Assembly: GCA_022826205.1 (NCBI GenBank)
Contig: JAJDVJ010000143.1
Location: forward strand, 1 to 54,797
DNA: 54,797 nt
Direction of reading: 5' to 3'
Origin: Silicimonas sp.
GTDB lineage: Bacteria; Pseudomonadota; Alphaproteobacteria; Rhodobacterales; Rhodobacteraceae
The notes under the pieces are model-generated. The model was not told the DNA's origin and did not search any database. It was given only the letters and a program-made list of their open reading frames with translations. Below are positions 9,705 to 18,472 of the stretch, piece by piece. Within the stretch, counting starts at the first letter, position 1. The number at the start of each line of letters is the position of its first letter. A program made the position numbers and the translations under genes.

Positions 9705-10304
9705 ATGGCAAAATCCGAAGGCAGTCAAAACCCCGTGAAACCCTCGGCAGAAAGCATTGCCGCGACGGCCCGAGCCGCGTCTCGGCGCGGGCTGCCTCCG
9801 GTCCACCTCTGGAATCCGCCCGATTGCGGCGATCTCGACATGCGGATCGCAAGGGACGGCACGTGGTTCTATCTTGGCACGCCAATCGGGCGACCGGAAC
9901 TCGTGCGGCTGTTTTCGACGATTCTCAGGAAGGACGGGGATCGCTATGTGCTGGTCACCCCTGTGGAGAAAGTGGGCATCACCGTCGATGACGCGCCTTT
10001 CGTGGCCGTCGACTTCACTGTCACCGGCGAAGGCAAGGCTCAATCGCTGACCTTTGTGACCAATCTCGGCGACCAGGCCAGTGCAGGATCGGAGCATCCG
10101 ATTCGAGTCGAGCGGGATCCGGCGACTGGCGAGCCCTCGCCCTATGTCCACGTTCGCGCAAGTCTCGAAGCGCTGATCGACCGCAAGAGCTTCTACAGGC
10201 TGGTGGAGATCGGAGCGCATCATGACCACCACGGTGCAAGCTGGTTTGGCCTTTGGTCTGGAGGTCATTTCTTCCCGATCATTCCTTCCGCGGAATTGCC
10301 ATAG
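9705..10304 (+). CDS. DUF1285 domain-containing protein
   Basis: The 199-residue product matches DUF1285: PPVHLWNPPDCGDLDMRIARDGTWFYLGTPIGRPELVRLF near the N-terminus, then the paired beta-rich regions PVEKVGITVDDAPFVAVDF and RPYVHVRA-like PSPYVHVRASLEALIDRKSFYRLVEIG. Structures of this family are two-domain beta-rich folds, but no enzymatic role is agreed. I use the ATG at 9705; a TTG 15 bases upstream is possible. Its place divergent from moxR is the usual Rhodobacterales arrangement. Confidence 0.85.
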   Translation: MAKSEGSQNPVKPSAESIAATARAASRRGLPPVHLWNPPDCGDLDMRIARDGTWFYLGTPIGRPELVRLFSTILRKDGDRYVLVTPVEKVGITVDDAPFVAVDFTVTGEGKAQSLTFVTNLGDQASAGSEHPIRVERDPATGEPSPYVHVRASLEALIDRKSFYRLVEIGAHHDHHGASWFGLWSGGHFFPIIPSAELP

Positions 10305-10323
10305 GGCTCGCAACCTCAAGACT

Positions 10324-10351
10324 GCAGGTTCAAATCCCGCCCACGCAACTA
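10324..10351 (+). other. Possible tRNA 3'-end remnant
   Basis: The stretch GCAGG-TTCAAAT-CCCGC (10324-10340) resembles a T-arm with one A/C mismatch in the stem. It is followed by seven bases that could be the acceptor 3' strand, then A and CTA in place of CCA. No matching acceptor 5' strand or anticodon arm lies upstream, where the DUF1285 gene ends. It could be the remnant of a tRNA-targeted integration or chance similarity. Confidence 0.3.
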
Positions 10352-10582
10352 CCGCGAACGGCATTCCGGATAAGGGTGTTCCTGTCCTTGTGCATTGGCC
10401 TGCGTTCCCGGCCCATTCGAGGATTGTGTCGAGATTGCCCTACATTGCGTCGGCCCTCACGGCACCTGGAGCATTTGCGATGCGCCTGATCAGGTTCCTT
10501 ATGGCCGCGGCTTCACCGCCGTGCCCGATGGCGGCACGACGGATGTCCCGGCTGACAAACGAAAATTTGCGCAATGCTGGAA

Positions 10583-11077
10583 TCAGGCAAGCCGCTTTTC
10601 GTAGAACACGCTCAATGGATCCTCATCGTACTCGCCGAATGGGGGAATGCGCACATATCCATTGCGCTCATACAGGGTGAGGGCGTCAGGTTGACGAACG
10701 CCCGTCTCAAGGCGCGCAATAACGATTCCGTGCGAGATCAAACTCGATTCGAGCGCATCCAGCAGCGCGCCGCCTATGCCGCAGCCTCGAACTTCGGGAC
10801 TGACGTACATCCGCTTGATCTCACCGTATCGTGGGGATGTGTGGCTCGGGGGCATGCGCTTGACCGCACCGCAACCAACCGCCTTCCCGGCAACAAATGC
10901 AGCGAGGAATGTGGCGTCATCGCGCTCCAGGGACTCGACAGGATCGAGATGGTTGCTCTCGGCCGGGTACTGGGAGAGTTGCAGGCGGTCGAGCATGCCA
11001 ATGAGCCGACGCGCCCGCGGATCCGAAGGCGCTAGCGGCCGGATCTCGAAGCCCTCACTATATGGCGTGACCTGCAT
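10583..11077 (-). CDS. GNAT-family N-acetyltransferase
   Basis: The 164-residue protein has the GNAT acetyl-CoA pyrophosphate loop in EIKRMYVSPEVRGCGIGGALLDALE (motif A, R/Q-x-x-G-x-G/A-type) and the C-terminal ALTLYERNGYVRIPPFGEY typical of small-molecule acetyltransferases. I use the ATG at 11077, preceded by GGAG; a GTG lies 15 bases upstream. The substrate cannot be predicted. It lies 88 bases downstream of the P450 gene on the same strand, so co-transcription is possible. Confidence 0.8.
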   Translation of the reverse strand: MQVTPYSEGFEIRPLAPSDPRARRLIGMLDRLQLSQYPAESNHLDPVESLERDDATFLAAFVAGKAVGCGAVKRMPPSHTSPRYGEIKRMYVSPEVRGCGIGGALLDALESSLISHGIVIARLETGVRQPDALTLYERNGYVRIPPFGEYDEDPLSVFYEKRLA

Positions 11078-11165
11078 CCAATCTCCAGTCACTCACTCAT
11101 GCGAGGCATCGGACAATCACTTGATGCATTTGCACATGTTGTCATTCGGTGCACATCCATGCCAA

Positions 11166-12602
11166 TCAAGTTCGCTTCCTTCGCCTCATGCGCACGAAGA
11201 GATTTGTCGGAAACATGGTGAATGCAATTTGTTCACTCACTGCGGCCCGGTCGACGGGCAGCACGTCGAAGTTGCTGCACAACATGGCGAGCACTGTTCT
11301 AATCTCGAGCATGGCAAGATTGCGCCCGGGACAGAAGCGCGGACCGGCTCCGAATGGAACGAAAGCACGGTGATCGTGCGGGCCGTGCCTCGCTTCCTGC
11401 TTGAGTAGCCAGCGTTCGGGATCAAAGCGATCTCCGTTTATGAAGTGCTCATCCCTGGTTGCCAGGTGACGCAGCAGCATGAAGATTGTGGTTCCCTTGG
11501 GGATGCTATGCCCAAGGATCCAGGTGTCGTTCAATGGCTCCAGCATATGCAGTGGCGCGACGGGCTTGAGGCGCATCGATTCGTTGCTGACTGCATCGAT
11601 CACGGGCATCCGCTTCGTCTGCTCGAATTCTTCTATTCCAGGGGAATTCGATGCGGTTAGCGCGTCGATCTCGCGTCGACAACGTTCAAACCAGTCCGGA
11701 CTTCCGGTAAGGAGATGCACCGTCCACGCGATCGTGTTTGCCGTCGTGTCCTCGCCGGCCAACAGCAGGTTGCCGACATTGGCGAATATCTCCTCGTTGG
11801 TGACCCGGGAACCCTCGGCCTCCATCTCGATGATGATGGCCTCGAGGAAGTCGCTGGGCGACTGACGACGCCCGGGTTCGCGTTCAAGACGTTCACGCAC
11901 AGCCTTCACCATGGCGGCGAACTCAAGCTCAAGCGCGTCCAACGCACGATCAAGTTTGCGGTCCGTCGGAAGGCGGATGAAACGCCAGTAGGGAAATGCC
12001 GAATTCAAGCGCCTGTGCAGAACCGGAAACACCTTGGCGAGATGGCGATGGATCGTGGGACCCGGCGTCTCCAGCGTATTGATGTCAATGCCGAAGGCCA
12101 GCTGAGTGGTCACATCGACGGTGAAGCGCATCAGGTCGCGGGAAAGGTCGACGGGCTCTCCCGCGTCAGCCGCCCGCTCCCAGCGCCGCTGCAACCGCCC
12201 GACCGTAGTAGCAAGCTTTGGAAAGAAGTCCTCGATCCTTGCCCGGTTCAGCGCATCGATGACGATACGGCGCTGTCTGCGCCAGTCCTCTCCTTCCGCC
12301 GCAAAGACCCCCTTGAGGCGCATCTCGGAAGCCGCGGCTTCGAGATATCGGGGACGGCGGAACCCGTCCGGGCGATCGGCCAGGAGGCGTTGAATTTCGG
12401 CGCGATCCGAAAGCACTGCCACACGGTGCGGGCCAAAACGGATCTGGAAGAGCGGACCGTATTGGCCGGCCCAGTCCTCAAGATCGAGATGCAGGCGGTC
12501 GAAGCGGACCTGGTGCCGGTTGCCGATCAAGGGCAGCCCTCTCGGACCGGGAAGATCCTCTGAGCCTGCCCTGCCGCGTCTGCTGTCATAAATGGTAATC
12601 AA
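11166..12602 (-). CDS. Cytochrome P450
   Basis: The roughly 478-residue haem-thiolate monooxygenase has the proline-rich N-terminus DLPGPRGLPLIGN, the I-helix oxygen-activation motif LLLAGEDTTANT, the K-helix ExxR (ESMR), and the haem loop FVPFGAGPRFCPGRNLA with Cys near residue 424. The start is uncertain. I favour a TTG at 12602 with GAGGA just upstream; a GTG at 12695 also keeps the frame but has no ribosome-binding site and adds an unlike-protein stretch. There is no N-terminal membrane anchor, so it is probably soluble. No ferredoxin or reductase partner is nearby, and the substrate is unknown. Confidence 0.88.
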   Translation of the reverse strand: MITIYDSRRGRAGSEDLPGPRGLPLIGNRHQVRFDRLHLDLEDWAGQYGPLFQIRFGPHRVAVLSDRAEIQRLLADRPDGFRRPRYLEAAASEMRLKGVFAAEGEDWRRQRRIVIDALNRARIEDFFPKLATTVGRLQRRWERAADAGEPVDLSRDLMRFTVDVTTQLAFGIDINTLETPGPTIHRHLAKVFPVLHRRLNSAFPYWRFIRLPTDRKLDRALDALELEFAAMVKAVRERLEREPGRRQSPSDFLEAIIIEMEAEGSRVTNEEIFANVGNLLLAGEDTTANTIAWTVHLLTGSPDWFERCRREIDALTASNSPGIEEFEQTKRMPVIDAVSNESMRLKPVAPLHMLEPLNDTWILGHSIPKGTTIFMLLRHLATRDEHFINGDRFDPERWLLKQEARHGPHDHRAFVPFGAGPRFCPGRNLAMLEIRTVLAMLCSNFDVLPVDRAAVSEQIAFTMFPTNLFVRMRRRKRT

Positions 12603-12855
12603 GTCCGTTCCTCGGCTTGCTAGTGCCGTTCTCTGGGCACGGCAGATACCCGCCTGGTTGGCGAGCGACGGAGCAATCCAGATCGCGGTGATCACAAGCG
12701 CAAGCGCGATCGGCTGCTAACCGTTGCAGATAGGACTCGCGACCATACGATTCAACGCGCATGCGCCTTGGCTCATCTTCCAGCACCCAAACAAGAGCCG
12801 GGCCGACTGCCAACCCGATGTCAGGGCCGGAGTGAACTTCCTCATCGCTCAACGC

Positions 12856-13437
12856 TCAAGCTTCCGCCCGGCCTCGCCGGTCGTCACGGAGGTTGGCATA
12901 GAGCACATGGTTCCGCCAACGCCCGTTGATCTGGAGATAGCTCTGCGCCACCCCTTCATACTTGTAGCCGCAGTTCTCAAGAAGGCGACGCGAAGCCGCG
13001 TTTTCTGGCAGGCATGCGCTCTCGATCCTGCTCAGGTCGATGACTTCGAATGCGTAGTGCACCGTCGCATTCAGCGCCTCCCGCATATAGCCTTGCCGTG
13101 CATGGTCCACTCCGATCCAATAGCCGATCATCCCGGACTGGCTCGGTCCCCGCCGGATGTTCTCCAGCGTGATGGCTCCCAAGAGGCATGCGTCGCTCCG
13201 CCTCGTGAGGAACAGCGGGACCGCCGTTCCCTCCCGGATGGATCGACGCGCCCAATGGACACGATTGACGAACCCCTTGCGCGTCAGGTGATCAGTCGAC
13301 CACGACGGTTCCCAAGGCTTCAGGAACTCCGCGCTCTTCCGCCGCAAATCGGACCAAGGCTGGTAATCGGCCGGAACAGGCGGGCGCAGCACCATGCGTT
13401 CGGTGTCAATTCTGACGCGGCCTCTCGTCCACAGCAT
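12856..13437 (-). CDS. GNAT acetyltransferase, RimJ/RimL-like
   Basis: The 193-residue product has the RimJ/RimL-type layout: TERMVLRPPVPADYQPWSDLRRKSAEFL, then IGYWIGVDHARQGYMREAL (acetyl-CoA loop) and RIESACLPENAASRRLLENCGYKYEGVAQSYLQINGRWRNHVLYANL. This resembles alanine N-terminal acetyltransferases of ribosomal proteins S5/L7, but similar enzymes act on other targets. Its ATG shares one base with the stop codon of the M16 peptidase gene (TGATG), so the two are translationally coupled at the end of the cox-thrC gene string. Confidence 0.85.
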   Translation of the reverse strand: MLWTRGRVRIDTERMVLRPPVPADYQPWSDLRRKSAEFLKPWEPSWSTDHLTRKGFVNRVHWARRSIREGTAVPLFLTRRSDACLLGAITLENIRRGPSQSGMIGYWIGVDHARQGYMREALNATVHYAFEVIDLSRIESACLPENAASRRLLENCGYKYEGVAQSYLQINGRWRNHVLYANLRDDRRGRAEA

Positions 13438-14699
13438 CAGGCCGCCAGCTTGTCCGTGACTTCCTGAACCGTCGGAGCGGCCGCCACTGGTCCGTAAAGC
13501 GCCAAGGCTCCCGCACCAGCTGACGCAAGTCCGGCCGCCACTTCCCGCACCGACTGCACGCTGACCGAATCGACCTTCTCGATGGTCTCCTCGATCTGAG
13601 GCACACGATCCCAGATCGACAGGAGCTTCGCCAAGCGCTCGGCCCGACTCGCGGGCTGTTCGAGCCCCATCAGCAGCCCTGCCTTCAACTGCGCCCTTGC
13701 ACGAGCCACTTCCGCCTCGGAAAGGTCATCTACCGACCGCCGCAGTTCATCCACCGTCAATGCCAGAAGCTCGGGAACCTCCTGGCCGCTGGTTCCGGCG
13801 TATATTGTCAGGAGGCCGCTGTCCGAATATGGGCTCGCCTGCGCGAAGATCGTGTAGCATAGCCCACGCTTCTCACGCGCCTCCTGGAAGAGCCGAGAGG
13901 ACATGCCGCCGCCCATCGCGATCGAAAAGGCCTGCGCGGAATACACTGCATCGTCCCGATATTCCGGGCTCTCGAAGGCCAGCGCAACATGGGCTTGTTC
14001 CAGTCCCTTCTCTACCCTTGTCTCGCCTCCAAGAAAGCGCCCGGGCTCGGCTTCGGCTACGGTCCCTGGCGAAAGATGCGCAAACCTCGCCTCAGTCGCC
14101 CGAACGATCTCGCCGTGATCGACGGCGCCCGCCGCTGCAATGATCAGGTTACCGGGCAAATAGCGCTCGCCGACGAATCCAGACAGGTCCTTGCGGCTGA
14201 AACGCTCGACCCTGGACGCTGGACCGAGAATCGGGCGGCCAAGGGGCTGGTCAGGAAAGGCCGTCTCCTGCAGCCAGTCGAAGATTATGTCATCGGGCGT
14301 GTCCAGTACCTGGCCGATCTCTTGCAGGATCACGTGCCGTTCGATCTCGATCTCACCCGGATCGAAGGCCGGATTCAGGACGATGTCCGAAAGGACATCC
14401 AGCGCAAGGTCCGTGTGCTCTGCAAGGACACGTGCATAGAAAGTCGTCATCTCGCGGGACGTATAGGCATTGATGTAGCCGCCGACATCCTCGATCGCCT
14501 CGGCGATCTGCAGTGCCGTCCGGGTTCCGGTGCCCTTGAACGCCATGTGCTCAAGGAAGTGAGCGATTCCGTTCTGCTCGGCGCGCTCGTGGCGTCCACC
14601 GGCCGCAACCCAGATGCCCAGCGAGGCGGACTGAAGCCCCGGCATGTGCTCGGTGACGACGCGGACGCCGTTTGCCAGCCTGTGAAGTTCAACCGTCAA
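13437..14699 (-). CDS. M16-family zinc peptidase (mitochondrial processing peptidase beta-like)
   Basis: The 420-residue product has the inverted zinc motif HFLEH at residues 47-51 within NGIAHFLEHMAFKGTGTRT, and downstream EIERHVILQEI supplying the distal Glu ligand. This is the standard single-domain bacterial PqqL/MPP-like layout. I place the start at a TTG at 14699 (TVELHRLANGVRVV follows), which overlaps the thrC stop as TTGA; the frame extends upstream but only inside thrC. The protein probably degrades or processes peptides. Its position directly after thrC is a widespread alphaproteobacterial arrangement. Confidence 0.9.
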   Translation of the reverse strand: MTVELHRLANGVRVVTEHMPGLQSASLGIWVAAGGRHERAEQNGIAHFLEHMAFKGTGTRTALQIAEAIEDVGGYINAYTSREMTTFYARVLAEHTDLALDVLSDIVLNPAFDPGEIEIERHVILQEIGQVLDTPDDIIFDWLQETAFPDQPLGRPILGPASRVERFSRKDLSGFVGERYLPGNLIIAAAGAVDHGEIVRATEARFAHLSPGTVAEAEPGRFLGGETRVEKGLEQAHVALAFESPEYRDDAVYSAQAFSIAMGGGMSSRLFQEAREKRGLCYTIFAQASPYSDSGLLTIYAGTSGQEVPELLALTVDELRRSVDDLSEAEVARARAQLKAGLLMGLEQPASRAERLAKLLSIWDRVPQIEETIEKVDSVSVQSVREVAAGLASAGAGALALYGPVAAAPTVQEVTDKLAA

Positions 14700-16087
14700 G
14701 CGGCCCGATCCTCCCTGATCGCGCGGCAAAGTTCGGCGAGGTCGTTCGCAACCTGCGTCACTCGCTCGGGCCGCTCATAAAGATCTGCCATCCGGATGGG
14801 AAGGGGGGGACGAATGCCGGCCGCCCGCTCCACCGCGTCCGGGAACTTGGCAGGATCGGCCGTGGCGAGCGCAATCATGGGAACACGCGGCTCTGCCAAT
14901 CGATCAGCCACTTCGAGTCCGACCGCAGTATGAGGGCAGACAAGCTGGCCACTCGCATCGTGCACCGCCCCAATCCTGGACATCGTTTCCTCTTCCGAAG
15001 CCCGCCCGCTGGCAAAGGTCTCGCCAATTCTGCCGAGTGTGGCGCCGTCGATCCGAAACCCGTTTCCAGACTTCAGTTCTTCCATCAATGAAACGACTGC
15101 GTCTGCGTCGCGCTCATATGCGTCGAACAAGAGCCGCTCGAAATTGGAACTCACCTGGATGTCCATCGAGGGGCTGATCGATGGCTGGACCTCCCCGGTT
15201 CGATAGTCTCCGGACACGAGCGCACGGTGCAGGATGTCGTTCTGGTTCGTCGCAATCACCAGCCGCTCGATGGGCAGCCCCATGCGTCGTGCGATTTCGC
15301 CCGCGTAAATGTCGCCAAAATTGCCCGTTGGCACGCAAAAGCTGACCTTCCGGACTGGCGCCCCAAGGGCCACGGCGGAAGTGAAGTAGTAAACGACCTG
15401 CGCCATCACGCGTGCCCAATTTATTGAATTCACGGCCGCCAAACGCATCTCCACCCGAAATCCCGAATCGGCGAACATGTCCTTCAAATGTCGCTGGCAA
15501 TCATCGAACGTGCCTTCGACCGCAAAGGCGCGCACGTTCGTCTCTGTCGGCGTGGTCATCTGGCGCCTCTGCACCTCGGACACCTTGCCGTGTGGATAGA
15601 GTATGCAGACATCCACGTTATCGAGCCCACGGAACGCCTCGATCGCGGCGCTCCCGGTATCGCCGCTGGTTGCGCCCACTATGGTGACGCTTTCGCCCCG
15701 CCGCTGCAGCACGGACTGGAACATCTGGCCGACGAGCTGCATTGCAAAGTCCTTAAAGGCCAGGGTCGGACCATGAAAAAGTTCCAGAAGCCAGATTCCG
15801 TCGCCAACCTGTTTCAGGGGCGCACGGCAGACGTGGCCGAACCCTGCATAGGCTGCATTGATCACCGCACGAAACTCGTCCTCAGCGAAGGTGTCACCCA
15901 CGAACTGCCGCATGACCGCAAACGCCACGTCTTCGTAGCTCTTGCCATGCAGCATGGCAATTTCACGCGACTCGAATGCCGGCACTTCGGCCGGCACGTA
16001 GAGCCCCCCATCGGTGGCAAGCCCGGACAGCATAGTCTCTTCGAAGGACAGTTCCGGAGCATTTCCGCGTGTGGAGACGTATTTCAT
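14696..16087 (-). CDS. thrC: Threonine synthase
   Basis: The 463-residue PLP enzyme converts O-phosphohomoserine to threonine. MKYVSTRGNAPELSFEE and LATDGGLYVP are the family N-terminus. The Schiff-base Lys is K112 in GPTLAFKDFAMQLVGQM, and SGDTGSAAIEAF is the phosphate-binding loop. The length is right for the long bacterial/fungal type. It follows the SURF1 gene by only 9 bases and is coupled to the M16 peptidase gene, so it may be read from the cytochrome oxidase promoter as well as any promoter of its own. Confidence 0.95.
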   Translation of the reverse strand: MKYVSTRGNAPELSFEETMLSGLATDGGLYVPAEVPAFESREIAMLHGKSYEDVAFAVMRQFVGDTFAEDEFRAVINAAYAGFGHVCRAPLKQVGDGIWLLELFHGPTLAFKDFAMQLVGQMFQSVLQRRGESVTIVGATSGDTGSAAIEAFRGLDNVDVCILYPHGKVSEVQRRQMTTPTETNVRAFAVEGTFDDCQRHLKDMFADSGFRVEMRLAAVNSINWARVMAQVVYYFTSAVALGAPVRKVSFCVPTGNFGDIYAGEIARRMGLPIERLVIATNQNDILHRALVSGDYRTGEVQPSISPSMDIQVSSNFERLLFDAYERDADAVVSLMEELKSGNGFRIDGATLGRIGETFASGRASEEETMSRIGAVHDASGQLVCPHTAVGLEVADRLAEPRVPMIALATADPAKFPDAVERAAGIRPPLPIRMADLYERPERVTQVANDLAELCRAIREDRAA

Positions 16088-16096
16088 GGTTGATCC

Positions 16097-16768
16097 TCAG
16101 ACTGTCCGCTTCCGAATACGCCAGAGCAGAAAGAGAGTCATCACCGCCCAGACCGCGGCCAGTCCGAACCACTGGACCGCATATCCCAGGTGATTGTTTG
16201 GAATGCCCTCAGTCGTCACGGGAAGCGGTGTAGCTGCCGGGTCGTTGCTTGAAGCCTCTCGGGTCACGACAAGAACAGGCTCGGTCCGCAGTTCAGCGGC
16301 CATCGCGGCCAGGTCGCGCCCGTACCAGATTCCTGCTTCGAGGTCAGGCATTGGCGTCCAGCGGTCCACTTCATCGGGCCAGTGAAGATTGCCATGCACG
16401 GTCACCGATTTGGCCGACATGGCGTTGGCGCGGTTCGCGACCGGCACGGCTCCCCTGTCCACCATGATTCGCCTTCCGTCCGCCGTCTCGAACGAGGCAA
16501 CCAGCCTGTAGGCCGGTCCGACCTGCGGCAGGCTCACCAGCACGGCGACATCCTCGCCGTCAAAGTCGCCTTCGACGATGACGGGAAGGTATTTGTCGCG
16601 ATCGGCGGTCGGCGCCGCTGGAAGCGGAACTGGGTCTGCGGCAATCTTCGCTTCGATTTCGGCGAGGATGCCTTCCTTCCAGGCCAACCTTTGCAACTGC
16701 CATGCGCCCAGAGACGCAAGCAGGCAGGAGCCACCTATGCCGACGATCAATGGAAAGAGCAGTCGCAT
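16097..16768 (-). CDS. SURF1-family cytochrome oxidase assembly protein
   Basis: The 223-residue product has the SURF1 layout: an N-terminal membrane helix (LLFPLIVGIGGSCLLASLGAWQLQRLAWK), a periplasmic domain with YLPVIVEGDF and IMVDRGAVP, and a C-terminal helix ending in NNHLGYAVQWFGLAAVWAVMTLFLLW. SURF1 helps haem a insertion into oxidase subunit I. I chose the ATG at 16768 because the helix begins there; the frame runs 25 codons further but that stretch is unlike protein. It lies 93 bases after coxC and 9 bases before thrC. Confidence 0.9.
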   Translation of the reverse strand: MRLLFPLIVGIGGSCLLASLGAWQLQRLAWKEGILAEIEAKIAADPVPLPAAPTADRDKYLPVIVEGDFDGEDVAVLVSLPQVGPAYRLVASFETADGRRIMVDRGAVPVANRANAMSAKSVTVHGNLHWPDEVDRWTPMPDLEAGIWYGRDLAAMAAELRTEPVLVVTREASSNDPAATPLPVTTEGIPNNHLGYAVQWFGLAAVWAVMTLFLLWRIRKRTV

Positions 16769-16861
16769 GTCCCCAAGCCTCTGCGCCTTTCCCGAAACTG
16801 CACCAAACGCGCCAGGGACGAAACCCCGGCGCTGCGCTGTCACGCGGCAATCCGCTCCAGG

Positions 16862-17680
16862 TCAGCTGCCCCAGATGTAGATCGATGCGAAGAGAAACAG
16901 CCAGACGACGTCGACGAAGTGCCAGTACCAAGCCGCAGCCTCGTAACCGACATGGCGCTCGGCCGTGAAGTGCCCGGCCCGCACGCGCAGGTAGCACACG
17001 AAGAGGAAAATCGTGCCGATGATCACGTGGAACCCGTGGAACCCTGTCGCCATGAAAAAGGTTGCGCCATAAATGTTTCCCGAGAACCCGAATGCCGCGT
17101 GGCTGTACTCATAGGCCTGGAAAACCGTGAAGAGCACGCCAAGGATGATCGCGACGATAAGCCCCGTCGCCATGTCCTTGCGGTTGTTCTCATGCGCGAT
17201 CGCGTGATGAGCCCAAGTTGCCGCCGCTCCCGAGCAGAGGAGGATCAATGTGTTGATGAGCGGCAGATGCCAGGGATCGAAGGTCTCGATGCCGGCAGGT
17301 GGCCAAACGCCATCGACCGCCGGGCTTTCGGGGCTCATGGGATAGAGCGCGTTCTTGAAGAATGCCCAGAACCATGCCGAAAAGAACATGACTTCCGACA
17401 TGATGAACATGATGAATCCGTAGCGGAGACCGATTCTCACGACCGGAGTGTGGTCACCGACGATGGATTCCCGTATCACGTCCGCCCACCAGGCATACAT
17501 GACGTAGAAAACGCCAATCATGCCGATGATGAACAAGTAGGGCTGTTTAAGGCTTTCCGGGGTGTTCTGCCCAAATGCCAGCACGAAGCCGAACAGCATG
17601 ATAAAGCCGGAAACCGCACCGATGAACGGCCAGACCGACGGGTGCAGGATGTGATAGTCGTGGTTCTTTTCGTGCGCCAT
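16862..17680 (-). CDS. coxC: Cytochrome c oxidase subunit III
   Basis: The 272-residue integral membrane subunit of aa3-type oxidase begins [20 protein letters not shown] and has about seven helices. Family landmarks include [16 protein letters not shown], the [15 protein letters not shown] stretch, and the C-terminal [22 protein letters not shown]. It stabilises the catalytic core and is linked to proton uptake. The ATG at 17680 follows the ctaG stop by 19 bases, so it belongs to the same transcript. Subunit I (coxA) is not in this window. Confidence 0.96.
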   Translation of the reverse strand: MAHEKNHDYHILHPSVWPFIGAVSGFIMLFGFVLAFGQNTPESLKQPYLFIIGMIGVFYVMYAWWADVIRESIVGDHTPVVRIGLRYGFIMFIMSEVMFFSAWFWAFFKNALYPMSPESPAVDGVWPPAGIETFDPWHLPLINTLILLCSGAAATWAHHAIAHENNRKDMATGLIVAIILGVLFTVFQAYEYSHAAFGFSGNIYGATFFMATGFHGFHVIIGTIFLFVCYLRVRAGHFTAERHVGYEAAAWYWHFVDVVWLFLFASIYIWGS

Positions 17681-17699
17681 GCCGGCCTTCTCCAGGATT

Positions 17700-18287
17700 C
17701 TAGTTCAGTTGCGATTCCGTCCCGTCCTCGCCAAGCGCCGCCTGTTCGGAACGGTAATCTTCGGGCAGATCCACATCGTGGAACGTGTAGGACAGCGTGA
17801 TCGTCTTGACAAACCTCGCATCGGGATCGTCAAGAATTGCGGGTTCAATGAAGAAGCTGACTGGCATGCTGACTCGCTGGCCGGGTTCAAGCACCTGCAA
17901 TTCAAAACAGAAGCAGTCGATTTTCGAGAAGTACGCACCGGCAGCAAACGGTGCAACATTGAAGCTTGCCGTGCCTGCGATCGTTCGGCTCGTTGGGTTG
18001 TAGGCCTCGTAGAACGCCAAGCCTTCCTCGCCGATCCGGATCGGCATCTTGACCTGTTCCGGCTTGAATTCCCACGGCATCCCCGCCGCGGTCGAGGCAT
18101 CGAAGCGGATCGTGATCACTTCTTCCAAGGGCTCTTCAAGCGGGGATTCGGCGACATCCGTCGTGCCGCCCCACCCCGTGACCCTGCAAAAGAGATCATA
18201 GAGGGGCACCGATGCCCATGCGAGCGACCCCATGACCACGACCACGCCCACAAGTCTTGCCGCCGTGCGTTGCCGTGCATCCATCAT
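17700..18287 (-). CDS. ctaG: Cytochrome c oxidase assembly protein CtaG (Cox11)
   Basis: The 195-residue copper chaperone delivers Cu(I) to CuB of subunit I. One N-terminal helix ([23 protein letters not shown]) is followed by the periplasmic immunoglobulin-like domain, with the copper motif CFCF at residues 125-128 and a further Cys at 34 (DLFCRVTG). The C-terminus has [10 protein letters not shown]. The start codon overlaps the stop of the small upstream ORF (ATGA), indicating translational coupling. Confidence 0.95.
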   Translation of the reverse strand: MMDARQRTAARLVGVVVVMGSLAWASVPLYDLFCRVTGWGGTTDVAESPLEEPLEEVITIRFDASTAAGMPWEFKPEQVKMPIRIGEEGLAFYEAYNPTSRTIAGTASFNVAPFAAGAYFSKIDCFCFELQVLEPGQRVSMPVSFFIEPAILDDPDARFVKTITLSYTFHDVDLPEDYRSEQAALGEDGTESQLN

Positions 18288-18472
18288 GATCCGGAATCCT
18301 CCATCCCGGGCCGCACGACATGATCGAAGCCCTGCAGCGGGTCGCCGCGCTTCATCTTGACCACGGTCAGCGCAAAGACAATGGCAACGAAGACTGCGAG
18401 CGCGACCGCCACGCCGAGATTCCGCGAGAATCGGCGCGCGTGCAATTCGTGGGTGGCCCTGATGCCGCTCAT
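18284..18472 (-). CDS. Small single-span membrane protein between ctaB and ctaG
   Basis: This 62-residue ORF starts at an ATG at 18472 that overlaps the ctaB stop (ATGA) and ends in a stop overlapping the ctaG start (ATGA). The tight fit on both sides supports it being real. A basic N-terminus (HELHARRFSRN) is followed by one helix of about 20 residues (LGVAVALAVFVAIVFALTVV) and a short polar tail. Small oxidase-associated proteins occupy this slot in many alphaproteobacteria. A structural or assembly role in the aa3 oxidase is inferred from position only. Confidence 0.75.
   Translation of the reverse strand: MSGIRATHELHARRFSRNLGVAVALAVFVAIVFALTVVKMKRGDPLQGFDHVVRPGMEDSGS

Noticed and set aside
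10240-10351. Complete tRNA gene
   Set aside because: Only a T-arm-like end is present; no acceptor 5' strand, D-arm or anticodon arm fits upstream, where the DUF1285 reading frame continues.
12586-12852. 88-residue minus-strand ORF between the P450 and GNAT genes
   Set aside because: It needs a TTG start without a clear ribosome-binding site, overlaps the likely P450 start and resembles no family I know.
16769-16861. Missing small gene (such as DUF983) between coxC and SURF1
   Set aside because: The 93-base gap is too short and holds no suitable frame.
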